Virus record (IMG/VR): IMGVR_UViG_3300009506_000054
Coordinates: 1-48,677 of that record
Source of the DNA: a virus
Direction: 5' to 3' (one strand)
DNA: 48,677 nucleotides
Shown here: positions 7,564 to 15,827 of the stretch, one piece after another
How positions within the stretch are numbered: position 1 is the first letter of the stretch
Layout of the letters: each line of letters begins with the position of its first letter
Program-made: the position numbers and the translations under genes
Notes under the pieces: model-generated
What the model saw: only the letters and a program-made list of their open reading frames with translations
What the model was told of the DNA's origin: nothing
The model's database searches: none

Positions 7564-7853
7564 GTGAAGTACCTCTTACCCGTGATAACATCCACGATTT
7601 CTTCTCCAGGACCGAAGGCAGCACGAAGTTCGGAGAGGTACTCAGCTTCTTGTTCCGGGGTCATCTTTGCTTGGGCCTCGGCATATACACGAGTAGTCTC
7701 TTCAAGGTAGTCCTCGTAAGCTTTCCGATGCGCGTCGGTTATCTCGAATCCAGCCTTCTCTACATCGGAGGGAATGGCAGGACGACCGAGATCGTTTCTC
7801 CACACACCGTCAGGGTGCAAAGAATAGTAGGTAGTGAAGATGTTCTGAGCCAT
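7560..7853 (-). CDS. Small unknown protein
   Basis: 97 residues, ATG 7853 behind GAGGAGACGAC. The middle is an acidic helical stretch (EDYLEETTRVYAEAQAKM, then EQEAEYLSELRAAFG) that may form a helical hairpin or coiled coil. The stop overlaps the next start by four bases. No family recognised. Confidence 0.6.
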   Translation of the reverse strand: MAQNIFTTYYSLHPDGVWRNDLGRPAIPSDVEKAGFEITDAHRKAYEDYLEETTRVYAEAQAKMTPEQEAEYLSELRAAFGPGEEIVDVITGKRYFT

Positions 7854-7862
7854 GTCGTCTCC

Positions 7863-8078
7863 TCAGAAGCCTGAGCGGCTCATCATGATATTCAGTTCAC
7901 GCTTCGCCTCCAGCTTGGCAGAACTGAGGTTTAGCTCCTTGCCATGAGATTTACCGTCGATGTAAATCTCCCATGCAGGAGTTGTGGAATTCCCCCATCG
8001 GCTTCGCTGAAGACGAACCCTGTGACCTTCATGCTCAGCATGCCAATGACGAGTTTGAGAGTCTTGCTTCCAATTCAT
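7863..8078 (-). CDS. Small His/Arg-rich unknown protein
   Basis: 71 residues starting MNWKQDSQTRHWHAEHEGHR, with alternating basic and aromatic residues consistent with a beta-sheet nucleic-acid-binding surface, and a helical C-terminus (LSSAKLEAKRELNIMM). ATG 8078 follows GGAGACGAC and overlaps the stop of the upstream gene by four bases. A nucleic-acid-binding role is only a guess from composition. Confidence 0.6.
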   Translation of the reverse strand: MNWKQDSQTRHWHAEHEGHRVRLQRSRWGNSTTPAWEIYIDGKSHGKELNLSSAKLEAKRELNIMMSRSGF

Positions 8079-8731
8079 GTCGTCTCCGAGAAGTCTACCT
8101 TGACCGTGCGAACACTGCTTAAGATCAGGTTCTTAATCTTGATGACTTCCTCTGTGGTTCGCCACGCCCAACCTTGTTCAGGTTTTCTCATCTTCCCTCT
8201 CAGGATCCCACGAGCCTCCCGGGGTGTCATTCCTAACTCTTCAGCAATGGTTCGGATAAGGACCATTCCCTTTCTCGACCGACGCTTCCGAGTAGTGATA
8301 GATGAGCCTTCTACAAATGGTTTGGCATGATCGTTGCTTTTGATTATGGCTGCGCGCTTTTCGTGGTCTTCATTAAGAGTGTGGTATCGGTTTTCGTTGT
8401 ATGTTAGTTTATGATCAAAGATCGCTCGAAGCGTATTTTTCTTCTTAGTAGAATTGGCATAGATACGAACATCGGATTCAGTTCTCAGTGTGTCGTCGTC
8501 GATCCACTCAACCTCGTCTTCTCCGATCATAAGATCGAGAAACTTCTTTGCGGCAAATCTCGCGTAAAACACACATGCGTCAAGTTTGCCGTTCTTAGTG
8601 GAAGTGAATCCCCAACGAGGAGCATTTAATGGCCCACAACTTGCTTTGGCCATATACTTCATTCTGTTGAGTTCCTCAGTTCCAATCTTCCGAGGTTTTC
8701 TCATACCGATCTTGCTACGTCGTCTTGCCAA
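8075..8731 (-). CDS. Basic protein with C-terminal HTH-like domain, TTG start
   Basis: 218 residues. The TTG at 8731 is chosen because AAGGAGG lies 6 bases before it and the promoter 8762-8790 lies just upstream. The N-terminus is strongly basic (MARRRSKIGMRKPRKIG). The C-terminus (about 165-205: TIAEELGMTPREARGILRGK then a GWAWRTTEEV segment) looks like a helix-turn-helix and matches the layout of the nested 93-aa protein at 33099-33380 (DLADKLGISPASARAKLRN then YGWDTLAEMDEVI). A DNA-binding, possibly regulatory or nucleoid-associated role is likely. First gene of the left - strand operon. Confidence 0.65.
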   Translation of the reverse strand: MARRRSKIGMRKPRKIGTEELNRMKYMAKASCGPLNAPRWGFTSTKNGKLDACVFYARFAAKKFLDLMIGEDEVEWIDDDTLRTESDVRIYANSTKKKNTLRAIFDHKLTYNENRYHTLNEDHEKRAAIIKSNDHAKPFVEGSSITTRKRRSRKGMVLIRTIAEELGMTPREARGILRGKMRKPEQGWAWRTTEEVIKIKNLILSSVRTVKVDFSETT

Positions 8732-8761
8732 GTCAAACCTCCTTCAGTTGTTTACATCTTA

Positions 8762-8790
8762 ATATTATCAAATTCTCATCTAGTTGTCAA
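8762..8790 (-). promoter_or_regulatory. Promoter of the left - strand operon
   Basis: On the - strand TTGACA (8790-8785), spacing 17, TAATAT (8767-8762). It stands back-to-back with the terminase promoter; the two -35 boxes are only 12 bases apart and are inverted copies (TGTCAA...TTGACA). Confidence 0.8.
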
Positions 8791-8802
8791 GAAAAAATAA
8801 TG

Positions 8803-8831
8803 TTGACATCCCAACGCCATTGGTGTATTTT
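8803..8831 (+). promoter_or_regulatory. Promoter of the terminase/head operon
   Basis: TTGACA 8803-8808, spacing 17, TATTTT 8826-8831. Transcription would begin near 8838, only about three bases before ATG 8841, implying a leaderless or nearly leaderless message. Confidence 0.6.
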
Positions 8832-8840
8832 GTCGTTGCT

Positions 8841-9242
8841 ATGCCTACTATCCAAGTAAAAGCCAGAGATATCGAGAAGATGGGGAGGCTTCAGTGTACT
8901 TACCGTGAGGCTGCAGCATTTCTCGGTATCAGACTTCATCAATTCAGGAGTTTGCTCGCTTCGGACGAGACCGCTGCAAAGGCCTGGGAAAAAGGGTTGA
9001 TGATGGGTCGCATCTCGCTTCGTAGGAAGCAGTTCCGACTCGCGTCAGCCAATTCTTCCATGGCTATCCATCTCGGGAAGCAATATCTTGGTCAGCGAGA
9101 AGTTGTGGCCAATGAGCACTCGGGTCCTGGGGGTGGTCCTATCGAGTTTGATGCAAGCGATCTGAGTCAGGATGAGCGTAATGAACTCCGGGAACTTCTC
9201 ACTCGGTCAACTCAATCCAGCTCAGGCGCTGAAGGCCCTTGA
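8841..9242 (+). CDS. terS: Terminase small subunit
   Basis: 133 residues from ATG 8841. Residues about 20-33 (TYREAAAFLGIRLHQF) form a helix-turn-helix expected to bind the packaging site, and the segment AWEKGLMMGRISLRRKQF ... MAIHLGKQYLGQREV is typical of small terminase proteins, followed by an acidic tail. The frame is open upstream to TTG 8784 but that part overlaps both promoters. No ribosome binding site precedes 8841 or the GTG at 8823, in keeping with leaderless translation. The 3' end overlaps terL. It would recognise viral DNA and stimulate the large subunit. Confidence 0.8.
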   Translation: MPTIQVKARDIEKMGRLQCTYREAAAFLGIRLHQFRSLLASDETAAKAWEKGLMMGRISLRRKQFRLASANSSMAIHLGKQYLGQREVVANEHSGPGGGPIEFDASDLSQDERNELRELLTRSTQSSSGAEGP

Positions 9243-10662
9243 CCGAGCTGACTCTGAGGCTAGTCTTAGGGAGTTTATAAAACTCGCTTGGCCAGTTTTG
9301 GAACCAGGTAGAGAGTTCGTTATGGGTTGGCACATCGATGCTGTCTGTGAGCATCTTGAAGCTGTAACACGAGACGAAATAACTCGACTGCTAATCAACG
9401 TCCCTCCCGGTTGTATGAAATCCCTGACTACTGAAGTTTTCTGGCCTGCATGGGAATGGGGTCCTAAAGGGATGCCTGGGAAGAGATACGTCTCAGCTTC
9501 ATACTCTAACGATCTTACTGTTCGTGATAATCGACGATGCCGTAATCTTATTAAATCGGAATGGTACCAGGGGCTTTGGGGAAAACGATTTAAGCTTGTT
9601 GGGGATCAGAATGCTAAGATGCGGTTTGACACGGACTTTGCCGGATTCAAGATCGCTACCTCCGTTGGTGGTCTTGGTACTGGTGAACGAGGAGATCGGT
9701 TCATCATCGATGATCCTCACAATATCAAGGACGGAGAATCTGACGCCAAACGATTCGCAGCTCTTCTGTGGTTCACGGAAACTGTTCCTACTCGTATGAG
9801 CGATCCCGAAAAATCGGCTATCGTGATTATTATGCAGCGAGTTCATGACCAAGACATCTCTGGCTATATTCTCGAGAAGGAATTGGGATACGAACATCTT
9901 ATGCTTCCGATGGAGTTTGAACCAGAACGTAAGTGTACTACTTGCATCGGGTTTGAAGATCCTCGAATCAAAGACGGGGAGTTGATGTGGCCAGAGCGAA
10001 TGACTGAAGCAGTTGTAGAGCGAGACAAAAATGTGTTAGGAGCTTATGCTGTTGCTTCTCAGTTTCAGCAACGACCGGCTCCTCGCGGTGGTGGGATGTT
10101 CAAACGTGAGTGGTTTGAGATTGTTGACGCTCCTCCTGCCCAAAGGGAGACAATTCGTGCATGGGATTTAGCTGCCACTGATTCTCATACTGCTGCGTAT
10201 ACTGCTGGTGTTAAGATGAGTCGGTGTAAGGATGGTTTCTTCTATATTGAAGATGTGGTCAGAATTCAAGCATCCGAGCACAAGGTTGAAAGGCTTATTC
10301 TTAATACAGCAGCTAATGACGGATATAGCACGCGTATAAGTGGTCCACAAGATCCGGGACAGGCTGGTAAAGCTCAAGCCAAATACTATATTCGACAGCT
10401 TGCTGGTTACGACGTTCGGTTTACTCCCGAGACTGGTGACAAGATTACGAGAGCTAAACCGATGGCTGCTCAGGCTGAAGCTGGTAATATCAAGATGATT
10501 CGTGGTCTGTGGAATGAGGAATACCTAGATGAGCTTTGTAATTTTCCATTTAGTAAGTTCCAAGACCAGATGGACGCATCGAGTAGAGCCTTTAATGGTT
10601 TAATTCCTCCTCGTAATTTACTAGTCGCTGTTGGACCACGGGAGTTGCAGATCAATGGGTAA
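9172..10662 (+). CDS. terL: Terminase large subunit (packaging ATPase-nuclease)
   Basis: 496 residues. The ATPase domain shows a deviant Walker A at about 78-84 (PPGCMKS), the ASYSNDL segment, and Walker B IIDDPH at 178-183. The C-terminal RNase H-like nuclease begins with RAWDLAAT near 325 and includes YIEDVVRI and the DKITRAKPMAAQAEAGNI stretch. It pumps DNA into proheads and cuts the concatemer. ATG 9172 is used, with ATG 9181 an alternative; both overlap terS by about 60-70 bases, and the family needs about 30 residues before SLREFIKLAW. The stop overlaps the portal start by 8 bases. Confidence 0.96.
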   Translation: MSVMNSGNFSLGQLNPAQALKALDRADSEASLREFIKLAWPVLEPGREFVMGWHIDAVCEHLEAVTRDEITRLLINVPPGCMKSLTTEVFWPAWEWGPKGMPGKRYVSASYSNDLTVRDNRRCRNLIKSEWYQGLWGKRFKLVGDQNAKMRFDTDFAGFKIATSVGGLGTGERGDRFIIDDPHNIKDGESDAKRFAALLWFTETVPTRMSDPEKSAIVIIMQRVHDQDISGYILEKELGYEHLMLPMEFEPERKCTTCIGFEDPRIKDGELMWPERMTEAVVERDKNVLGAYAVASQFQQRPAPRGGGMFKREWFEIVDAPPAQRETIRAWDLAATDSHTAAYTAGVKMSRCKDGFFYIEDVVRIQASEHKVERLILNTAANDGYSTRISGPQDPGQAGKAQAKYYIRQLAGYDVRFTPETGDKITRAKPMAAQAEAGNIKMIRGLWNEEYLDELCNFPFSKFQDQMDASSRAFNGLIPPRNLLVAVGPRELQING

Positions 10663-12094
10663 AAGTCTTAGCCCAGAAATCAGGCAGAATGCTTCAGTAA
10701 ATCGATCTAACCCATTTGGTACTACTGGTGTACCTGGGACTCCTATATATGGTGGTTATATTCTCGAGAACGAACAAAATGCCGTACTAACCGGTAAACA
10801 GAAATACACCAAGTTCTCCGAGACTTTAGTGAATGTAGCAATCGTTGGTGCTGGAGTCAGGTATTATTTGAATCTGGTATCTAAGGCAACTTGGGCAGTA
10901 ACTCCAGCCAATGATTCTGATGAGGCCAAGGAACTAGCCGACTTCGTTAAAGACGTAATGGACAGTACAGAAACTCCCTGGCGTCGTATCGTTCGACGTG
11001 CGTCCATGTATCGGTTCTATGGTTTTAGTATTCAGGAGTGGACTGCGATTCGAAGGAAAGACGGGAAAATTGGATTCAAGGATTTTGCTCCTCGTCCTCA
11101 GTCTACTATTGAAAAGTGGGATACTGATAGAATTGGAACTATCAAGGGAGTGATTCAACGATCTCCACAGGATCATTCTGAGATATATTTGCCACGAGCT
11201 AAAATGATGTATCTCGTAGATGATAGTCTTAGTGATAGCCCTGAGGGTCTTGGGCTTGTTAGGCATATTTATCCGTATGCCGAGCGACTTAAGATTTACG
11301 AGAAATTAGAGCAGGATGGATTCGAGACTGATCTTCGTGGTATTCCTATTGGTCGTGCTCCTTTAGCTCAACTTGCTTCATTAGTGGAGTCTGGAGATAT
11401 TACACCAGCAGACCAGACTAAATGGATTAATAATCTCACTGATTTCATTCAAAACCATATTCGTAAACCAGACACTGGACTATTGCTCGACTCTCTGACT
11501 TATCAGACGATCGATGAGCGGGGAGCTCCTAGTGCTGTGAAACAATGGGATCTAGAATTGCTTCAGAGCAAAACGTCGGGACTTCCTGAGATCGCGAGCG
11601 CTATTCGACGTGTCACACGTAATATCGCAACGCTCCTTGGAGTTGAACAACTGTTGTTAGGAGAGACCACAGGAGGATCATATGCGCTCGCGCGTGATAA
11701 GACCAATGTCTTCTTCCTGATAGTTGATTCAACTTTATCCGAACTTAGTGAAGCTCTCAAGCGTGACTTCATCTTCACTTTGTGGAGACTCAATGGATTC
11801 AATGAAGATCTGATGCCTAAACTTACTCCTGAGTCTATCAAGTTCCGTGATGTTGAACAAGTGACCAAAGCACTCAAGGATCTGGCTCTTTCAGGTGCAA
11901 GAGTTACCATTGCCGATCCTGCTGTTAATGAGATTCGTAATCTTCTCGGACTTTCTAATGTCCCGGATGAAGCAATAGAACAGGCCTTAGAGATGGCTGA
12001 CATTCAGAGAGAACAGGCTAAGGCCAAGTTAAATCAGACTAATAATCCTCCGAACGAGGGGAATCCAAATGCCGTTGACAGTGGGACAAAATAG
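10655..12094 (+). CDS. Portal protein (DUF935 / Mu gp29-like)
   Basis: 479 residues from ATG 10655, which overlaps the terL stop; the frame is open a little upstream but inside terL. The stretch LLLGETTGGSYALARDKTNV followed by an acidic-helical segment resembles the conserved part of Mu gp29/DUF935 portals. The protein forms the dodecameric ring at the capsid vertex through which DNA enters and leaves and on which the neck is built. Position directly after terL is classical. The last about 60 residues are Gln/Asn/Pro-rich and probably disordered. Confidence 0.9.
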   Translation: MGKSLSPEIRQNASVNRSNPFGTTGVPGTPIYGGYILENEQNAVLTGKQKYTKFSETLVNVAIVGAGVRYYLNLVSKATWAVTPANDSDEAKELADFVKDVMDSTETPWRRIVRRASMYRFYGFSIQEWTAIRRKDGKIGFKDFAPRPQSTIEKWDTDRIGTIKGVIQRSPQDHSEIYLPRAKMMYLVDDSLSDSPEGLGLVRHIYPYAERLKIYEKLEQDGFETDLRGIPIGRAPLAQLASLVESGDITPADQTKWINNLTDFIQNHIRKPDTGLLLDSLTYQTIDERGAPSAVKQWDLELLQSKTSGLPEIASAIRRVTRNIATLLGVEQLLLGETTGGSYALARDKTNVFFLIVDSTLSELSEALKRDFIFTLWRLNGFNEDLMPKLTPESIKFRDVEQVTKALKDLALSGARVTIADPAVNEIRNLLGLSNVPDEAIEQALEMADIQREQAKAKLNQTNNPPNEGNPNAVDSGTK

Positions 12095-12629
12095 CTACGT
12101 AGATGTAGCCACTGCTGACACCTACTTTACTTACATGATCCATGCTACAGTATGGCGTGAGTCAGCAGATACAACTACTAAAGAGCAGGCACTCATTACT
12201 GCCACTGCTTTTCTCGATCGTCAGGATTGGGAAGGAACAAGGTATCAACCTGTAGCCACTCAACCTCTCGAATGGCCTCGTAGTGGTCTTCAGGATAAAG
12301 ACGGTAATGATCTTGATGAAACCGCTGTTCCTCAACAGATCTTAGATGCTACTTGTGAACTTGGGCTAGCTCTTATCAATGATCCCTCTCTCTTAGATTC
12401 AACTGGGACTGGGAGTGGGAACATCAAACGTCTTAAGGCAGGTAGTGCTGAGATTGAATATATCAGGTCGGAGAAGGGAACACGATTCCCAACTATCGTA
12501 CAAGAACTCATCGGTCTCTGGCTTACGGCGGGATCTGGCGGTGCACTTGCACTTGCTGGTCCGTTTGTAAGCGGTGCGGACAATGAGTCCTCGGCAAGTG
12601 ATACCTTCGATCTAACAAGGGGTTATTAA
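12069..12629 (+). CDS. Head-tail connector / adaptor (DnaT-like fold family)
   Basis: 186 residues. The beginning (VGQNSYVDVATADTYFTYMI) and the pattern ALITATAFLDR ... YQPVATQPLEWPRSG match the phage family often annotated DnaT-like ssDNA-binding, which in phages occupies the neck-adaptor position after portal. The start overlaps the portal gene by 26 bases and the stop touches the next ATG. Role inferred from position and family: first adaptor ring under the portal. Confidence 0.75.
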   Translation: MPLTVGQNSYVDVATADTYFTYMIHATVWRESADTTTKEQALITATAFLDRQDWEGTRYQPVATQPLEWPRSGLQDKDGNDLDETAVPQQILDATCELGLALINDPSLLDSTGTGSGNIKRLKAGSAEIEYIRSEKGTRFPTIVQELIGLWLTAGSGGALALAGPFVSGADNESSASDTFDLTRGY

Positions 12630-12982
12630 TGCCCGATATCTTTAAAGCAGGAATCGCTGGCAAGATTGGGAAAGCTCTTGGTCCTTTAACTTTTCCACTT
12701 ACATTGGTTCGATCTCGTCCTAGTACTCGTGGAGACATAACTGGTGGTAGAGATCAGATTGAGACCAAGTATGTTGGTAGGGGTTTCATCGATGATTACC
12801 GAGATTCGAGAATTGATGGTACAGTAGTTAAGGTAGGAGATAGGCTACTTACTATTCTTGGAGCTACGATTAATGTAGTTCCAGAGATAGGAGATAGAGT
12901 GACAATTGAGGGTAGGGAGTGGAAAGTCATTCGTGTGGCTCGTGATCCAGCAGGAGCGGGGTACGAATGTCAAGTCAGGTAA
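12629..12982 (+). CDS. Head closure / stopper protein
   Basis: 117 residues, one-base overlap with the preceding gene. Core segments YVGRGFIDDYRDSRIDGTVV, KVGDRLLTILGA and PEIGDRVTIEGREWKVIRV form a beta-barrel typical of proteins encoded between adaptor and capsid genes in siphophages and probably close the head after packaging. It is the last gene before the promoter at 12986. Confidence 0.7.
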   Translation: MPDIFKAGIAGKIGKALGPLTFPLTLVRSRPSTRGDITGGRDQIETKYVGRGFIDDYRDSRIDGTVVKVGDRLLTILGATINVVPEIGDRVTIEGREWKVIRVARDPAGAGYECQVR

Positions 12983-12985
12983 CAG

Positions 12986-13014
12986 TTGACATCGGCCAGT
13001 CTACGCTGTAATAT
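12986..13014 (+). promoter_or_regulatory. Promoter ahead of the capsid genes
   Basis: TTGACA 12986-12991, spacing 17, TAATAT 13009-13014. It lies in the only gap of the head module and would boost capsid, decoration and scaffold synthesis relative to terminase and portal. Confidence 0.78.
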
Positions 13015-13037
13015 AGGCGTGAACTAGGAGGAGACTA

Positions 13038-13616
13038 ATGTCTGGATCAACGAGAAACACTCATCATTTCAAGAACCTTGTGATTGATGGTTCTAAGCTC
13101 AATACGGGTATGAACAGTTCCAATCGCAATAGTATCTTGAAGGTGAAGTCCGAGGCTCAGGTTCCCCAACTCGAAGACGTCCGTTTTGAGGATGTAGACC
13201 TCACAGTTGTGGACACTGGGGGAGCTAGTGGTGGTTATTCTGCCAACCTTTTGTTCAGACTTCCGTCTACTAGAGTTCAGATTTTAACTACATTTTTAGA
13301 TATAACTGTCAACAGTCTTGGAACAGGAATATCAGATGGTGTTTTCTTTGCGTCGATGGGTGTTGGTGCTGCTACTGGTAGTCCTCCTACTGGAACAGCA
13401 ATCAATATTATCACAGCCAGCGCTATCACGGTTTCTTCTGGAACTGGTCACGTAGAAAACATTCAATCAACGACTCCTATTTCTAATGACGCAACTGTTG
13501 GTACTGATGTCTACTTGAATATTACAGTTCCTGATGCCAGCATTTCTGCGACTGGGACTATCAATGTGACTGGTATTGTTCGTCTGATCTACTTAGACGT
13601 CAGCGACGGAGAGTAG
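13038..13616 (+). CDS. Beta-rich virion structural protein, function unassigned
   Basis: 192 residues, ATG after AGGAGGAGACTA. Sequence is Ser/Thr/Gly/Val-rich with alternating beta pattern (LLFRLPSTRVQILTTFLDI; TINVTGIVRLIYLDV) and no enzymatic motif. First gene behind a dedicated promoter and directly before the protease, so probably an abundant virion component such as a head fibre or decoration protein. No family firmly recognised. Confidence 0.6.
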   Translation: MSGSTRNTHHFKNLVIDGSKLNTGMNSSNRNSILKVKSEAQVPQLEDVRFEDVDLTVVDTGGASGGYSANLLFRLPSTRVQILTTFLDITVNSLGTGISDGVFFASMGVGAATGSPPTGTAINIITASAITVSSGTGHVENIQSTTPISNDATVGTDVYLNITVPDASISATGTINVTGIVRLIYLDVSDGE

Positions 13617-13617
13617 G

Positions 13618-14655
13618 ATGAAGAGAGAACGATCATTTCGTCCGCCACAGACTGTTCTTGAAACGGTTGCTAAGCACGATGTGGAACCAGAAGTTTGTAA
13701 ACTTACTGGTGGAGCTGTACCACTGAGCAATCTGAAGAAGATACACTCTTATCTTCGTAGAGCAGACATGATCGAGAAGCATGATCTCTGGGAAGCTCAG
13801 GGAGGAAACGATGCCCTTATGTGGGCTCGTCGTGTTTTGAAGCAAGAAGGAATGATTGACTCCTCCCCGATTGGCGATGTGTTTATCCCCGAGGCCATCG
13901 ACATTCAACTTGGTCCTACCATTCTCGCCGGATTTACCAAAGAAGATGTTGACTCACTGACTCAGAAGTTCTCCGATGCCAGCATTTCTGCTTCCTTCAT
14001 TCCTGTGGATGATGGTACCTTTGCTTTCTATGCCGGAGATGCATCCACGAATTACATGATTAGTAAGGGGTTAATTGAGTTACCCGACGTAAGTTTAGGT
14101 GATCTAGTTATGGTAGACGAGTCTAGGAATAAAGTCAGTTCAATTTGCAAAGTAGCAAAAGACAATGTTACAGGTGTCCGATGCAATTCCCTCGGTGTCT
14201 ATGTAGACCCGGTAGGAACCAAGTGGGAGGGTATGTTTCTACTCAAGTCTATCGATCACGAGGAAAGACAGGCAAAAATCCTCAAGGTAGACGACGAGTT
14301 AGGACTAGTAATTGGGTGGGCTATCATCTGTAATATAGATAATGAGCCCTATTTTGATAAGCAGGGAGACTACATTCCTGAGACTTCTATGTTAGAAGCT
14401 GCTACTGAATTTATGCAAGAAGCTCGTGTTGCCAAGGAAATGCATACCGGAGATGAGAAGGGAAGTGTAGTATTTGCCTGGCCAATGACTCAAGAAATTG
14501 CTAAGGCCTTTGGTATAGAGATTCATCAGACAGGACTCATGATTGCCATGAAGCCTGATAATGAAGAGATGCTCGAGAAGTTCCGAGATGGTACTTACCG
14601 CGGGTTTTCCATCGGTGGACATCGGATGGCTGATTTCACCGAGGAGGTTGAATGA
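13618..14655 (+). CDS. XkdF-like serine prohead protease with long N-terminal region
   Basis: 345 residues. The C-terminal about 120 residues (LGLVIGWAIICNIDNEPYFD, then ARVAKEMHTGDEKGSVVFAWPM and FRDGTYRGFSIGG) match the XkdF / Peptidase_S78_2 family; His in KEMH (about 279) and Ser in GFSIGG (about 333) are the likely catalytic pair. The N-terminal part contains GGNDALMWARRVLK, common in the family, plus an extra beta region at about 125-220. It would cut scaffold and capsid precursors during maturation. Stop overlaps the next ATG. Confidence 0.85.
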   Translation: MKRERSFRPPQTVLETVAKHDVEPEVCKLTGGAVPLSNLKKIHSYLRRADMIEKHDLWEAQGGNDALMWARRVLKQEGMIDSSPIGDVFIPEAIDIQLGPTILAGFTKEDVDSLTQKFSDASISASFIPVDDGTFAFYAGDASTNYMISKGLIELPDVSLGDLVMVDESRNKVSSICKVAKDNVTGVRCNSLGVYVDPVGTKWEGMFLLKSIDHEERQAKILKVDDELGLVIGWAIICNIDNEPYFDKQGDYIPETSMLEAATEFMQEARVAKEMHTGDEKGSVVFAWPMTQEIAKAFGIEIHQTGLMIAMKPDNEEMLEKFRDGTYRGFSIGGHRMADFTEEVE

Positions 14656-15770
14656 TGGGAAAACGGATTCTTCACAAATTTCGCTTGAATGAGATTAGTG
14701 CCGTTGATCGTATGGCTCAGGAGGGAGCCAAGATGGTACTCATGAAGCGAGATGACTCTGAGGACATAGCTAAGGGTGCTTTCATAGATGCAGTTGCTGC
14801 CATGGAAGCCCGAGAAGTAGTCCGTGAGTTGTGGCATGATTTGTGGGAATCCGAGGATGCCATGTACGATGCCATCCAAATGATCGTGAATAATCCGGAA
14901 AGATACCCGGACGTTCAGAGTTCCATTATAGAAGCTCTGGACGAATACAGTGCAAAGGTGCAGGAGCAGGCCGCCGAAGCCGCCGCTGCTGTCCCCAGCG
15001 AGGGAGACGGCGTTTCGTCCGATCCCAATGATCCCACTATGAAGTCGGATCATCCTGAAGGTGACAACGACAACCCGCTCAATCCTAAGGAGGATCCAAT
15101 GAGCAAGACCACCGAACCCACGGTCGAGAGTTTGACTGTGGAACTGACGGCGGCGCAAGGCAAGCTGGCGAAGTCCGAGGCTTACGGCAAGCTGAACGAC
15201 GCTGAGAAGTCCTACTACGACAACCTGCCTGACAGTGAGCGTGACGAGTTCCTGAAGTTCGATGGAGACCATCGTGCTCAAGTGCTCAAGAAGGCTGCTG
15301 CCGAGGATCCCGTCATCTACACCAGCGAAGATGGCGAGGAGTTCCACAAGTCGGATGATCCTCGTTTGGTCAAGATGGCCAAGCGTGCCGACGCCGATCG
15401 CAAGCAGGCCCGTGAGGATCGCGAGCGTGCTGAGAACATGGAATTCGCCAAGCGTGCGGAGGATGAGCTCGGTCATCTGACGGGTGGCGAAGATGCGAAG
15501 GTTTCTCTCCTGAAGGCCATCAACGGTATCAAGGACGAGGACGTTCGCAAGGAGATCAGTCAGATGCTGAAGGCTGCTGACGATGCGGCTTCTCCGGCGT
15601 TCGACACTAGGGGGACCACTGATGTGGCCAAGGGTGATGCCGAGGAACAGCTCAACGATCTCGCCAAGGCCTATTCGGAGAAGCATGACATGCCCTTCGC
15701 CAAGGCCTACAACGAAGTACTGAAGACCGACGAGGGTTCGCGCCTCTACACCGAGACGCAGAAGTCCTGA
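14652..15770 (+). CDS. Scaffold-containing head assembly protein (long form)
   Basis: 372 residues. The N-terminus (FRLNEISAVDRMAQEGAKMV) is a motif usually attached to phage head proteases of this type. Residues about 20-100 are helical, then an Ala/Pro/Asp/Asn linker (105-148), then the scaffold-like part (150-372): highly charged, Ala/Glu/Lys-rich, coiled-coil prone, ending YTETQKS. GAGGAGG precedes ATG 14652. The gene sits between protease and decoration/capsid genes, the usual scaffold position. An internal start at 15099 makes the scaffold alone. Base composition rises sharply in GC inside this gene from about 14950. Confidence 0.75.
   Translation: MMGKRILHKFRLNEISAVDRMAQEGAKMVLMKRDDSEDIAKGAFIDAVAAMEAREVVRELWHDLWESEDAMYDAIQMIVNNPERYPDVQSSIIEALDEYSAKVQEQAAEAAAAVPSEGDGVSSDPNDPTMKSDHPEGDNDNPLNPKEDPMSKTTEPTVESLTVELTAAQGKLAKSEAYGKLNDAEKSYYDNLPDSERDEFLKFDGDHRAQVLKKAAAEDPVIYTSEDGEEFHKSDDPRLVKMAKRADADRKQAREDRERAENMEFAKRAEDELGHLTGGEDAKVSLLKAINGIKDEDVRKEISQMLKAADDAASPAFDTRGTTDVAKGDAEEQLNDLAKAYSEKHDMPFAKAYNEVLKTDEGSRLYTETQKS
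15099..15770 (+). CDS. Nested scaffold protein from an internal in-frame start
   Basis: ATG 15099 (MSKTTEPTVESL...) lies in frame within the longer gene and is preceded by a perfect AAGGAGG (15087-15093) at 5-base spacing, stronger than the site of the long form. The 223-residue product is the complete charged coiled-coil scaffold without the N-terminal part. This arrangement parallels lambda C/Nu3, where a scaffold is made from an internal start in the protease gene. Independent translation is inferred from the ribosome binding site and domain boundary. Confidence 0.7.
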   Translation: MSKTTEPTVESLTVELTAAQGKLAKSEAYGKLNDAEKSYYDNLPDSERDEFLKFDGDHRAQVLKKAAAEDPVIYTSEDGEEFHKSDDPRLVKMAKRADADRKQAREDRERAENMEFAKRAEDELGHLTGGEDAKVSLLKAINGIKDEDVRKEISQMLKAADDAASPAFDTRGTTDVAKGDAEEQLNDLAKAYSEKHDMPFAKAYNEVLKTDEGSRLYTETQKS

Positions 15771-15784
15771 GTTCGTCATGATCC

Positions 15785-15799
15785 GAGTCCATAGGACTC
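15785..15799 (+). other. Short perfect hairpin between scaffold and decoration genes
   Basis: GAGTCC-ATA-GGACTC, a 6-bp stem with a 3-base loop in the 57-base gap. No T run follows, so it may be an RNA processing or stability element before the highly expressed capsid genes. Confidence 0.35.
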
Positions 15800-15827
15800 A
15801 CAACCGCCATTCCTAAAGGAGGAGATC

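Noticed and set aside
14595-15779. Long open frame (394 codons) on the - strand opposite the protease/scaffold genes
   Set aside because: It is antisense to convincing coding sequence, its product is low-quality Leu/Arg/Gly-rich, and no ribosome binding site or promoter supports it; it arises from G/C-ending codons of the real genes.
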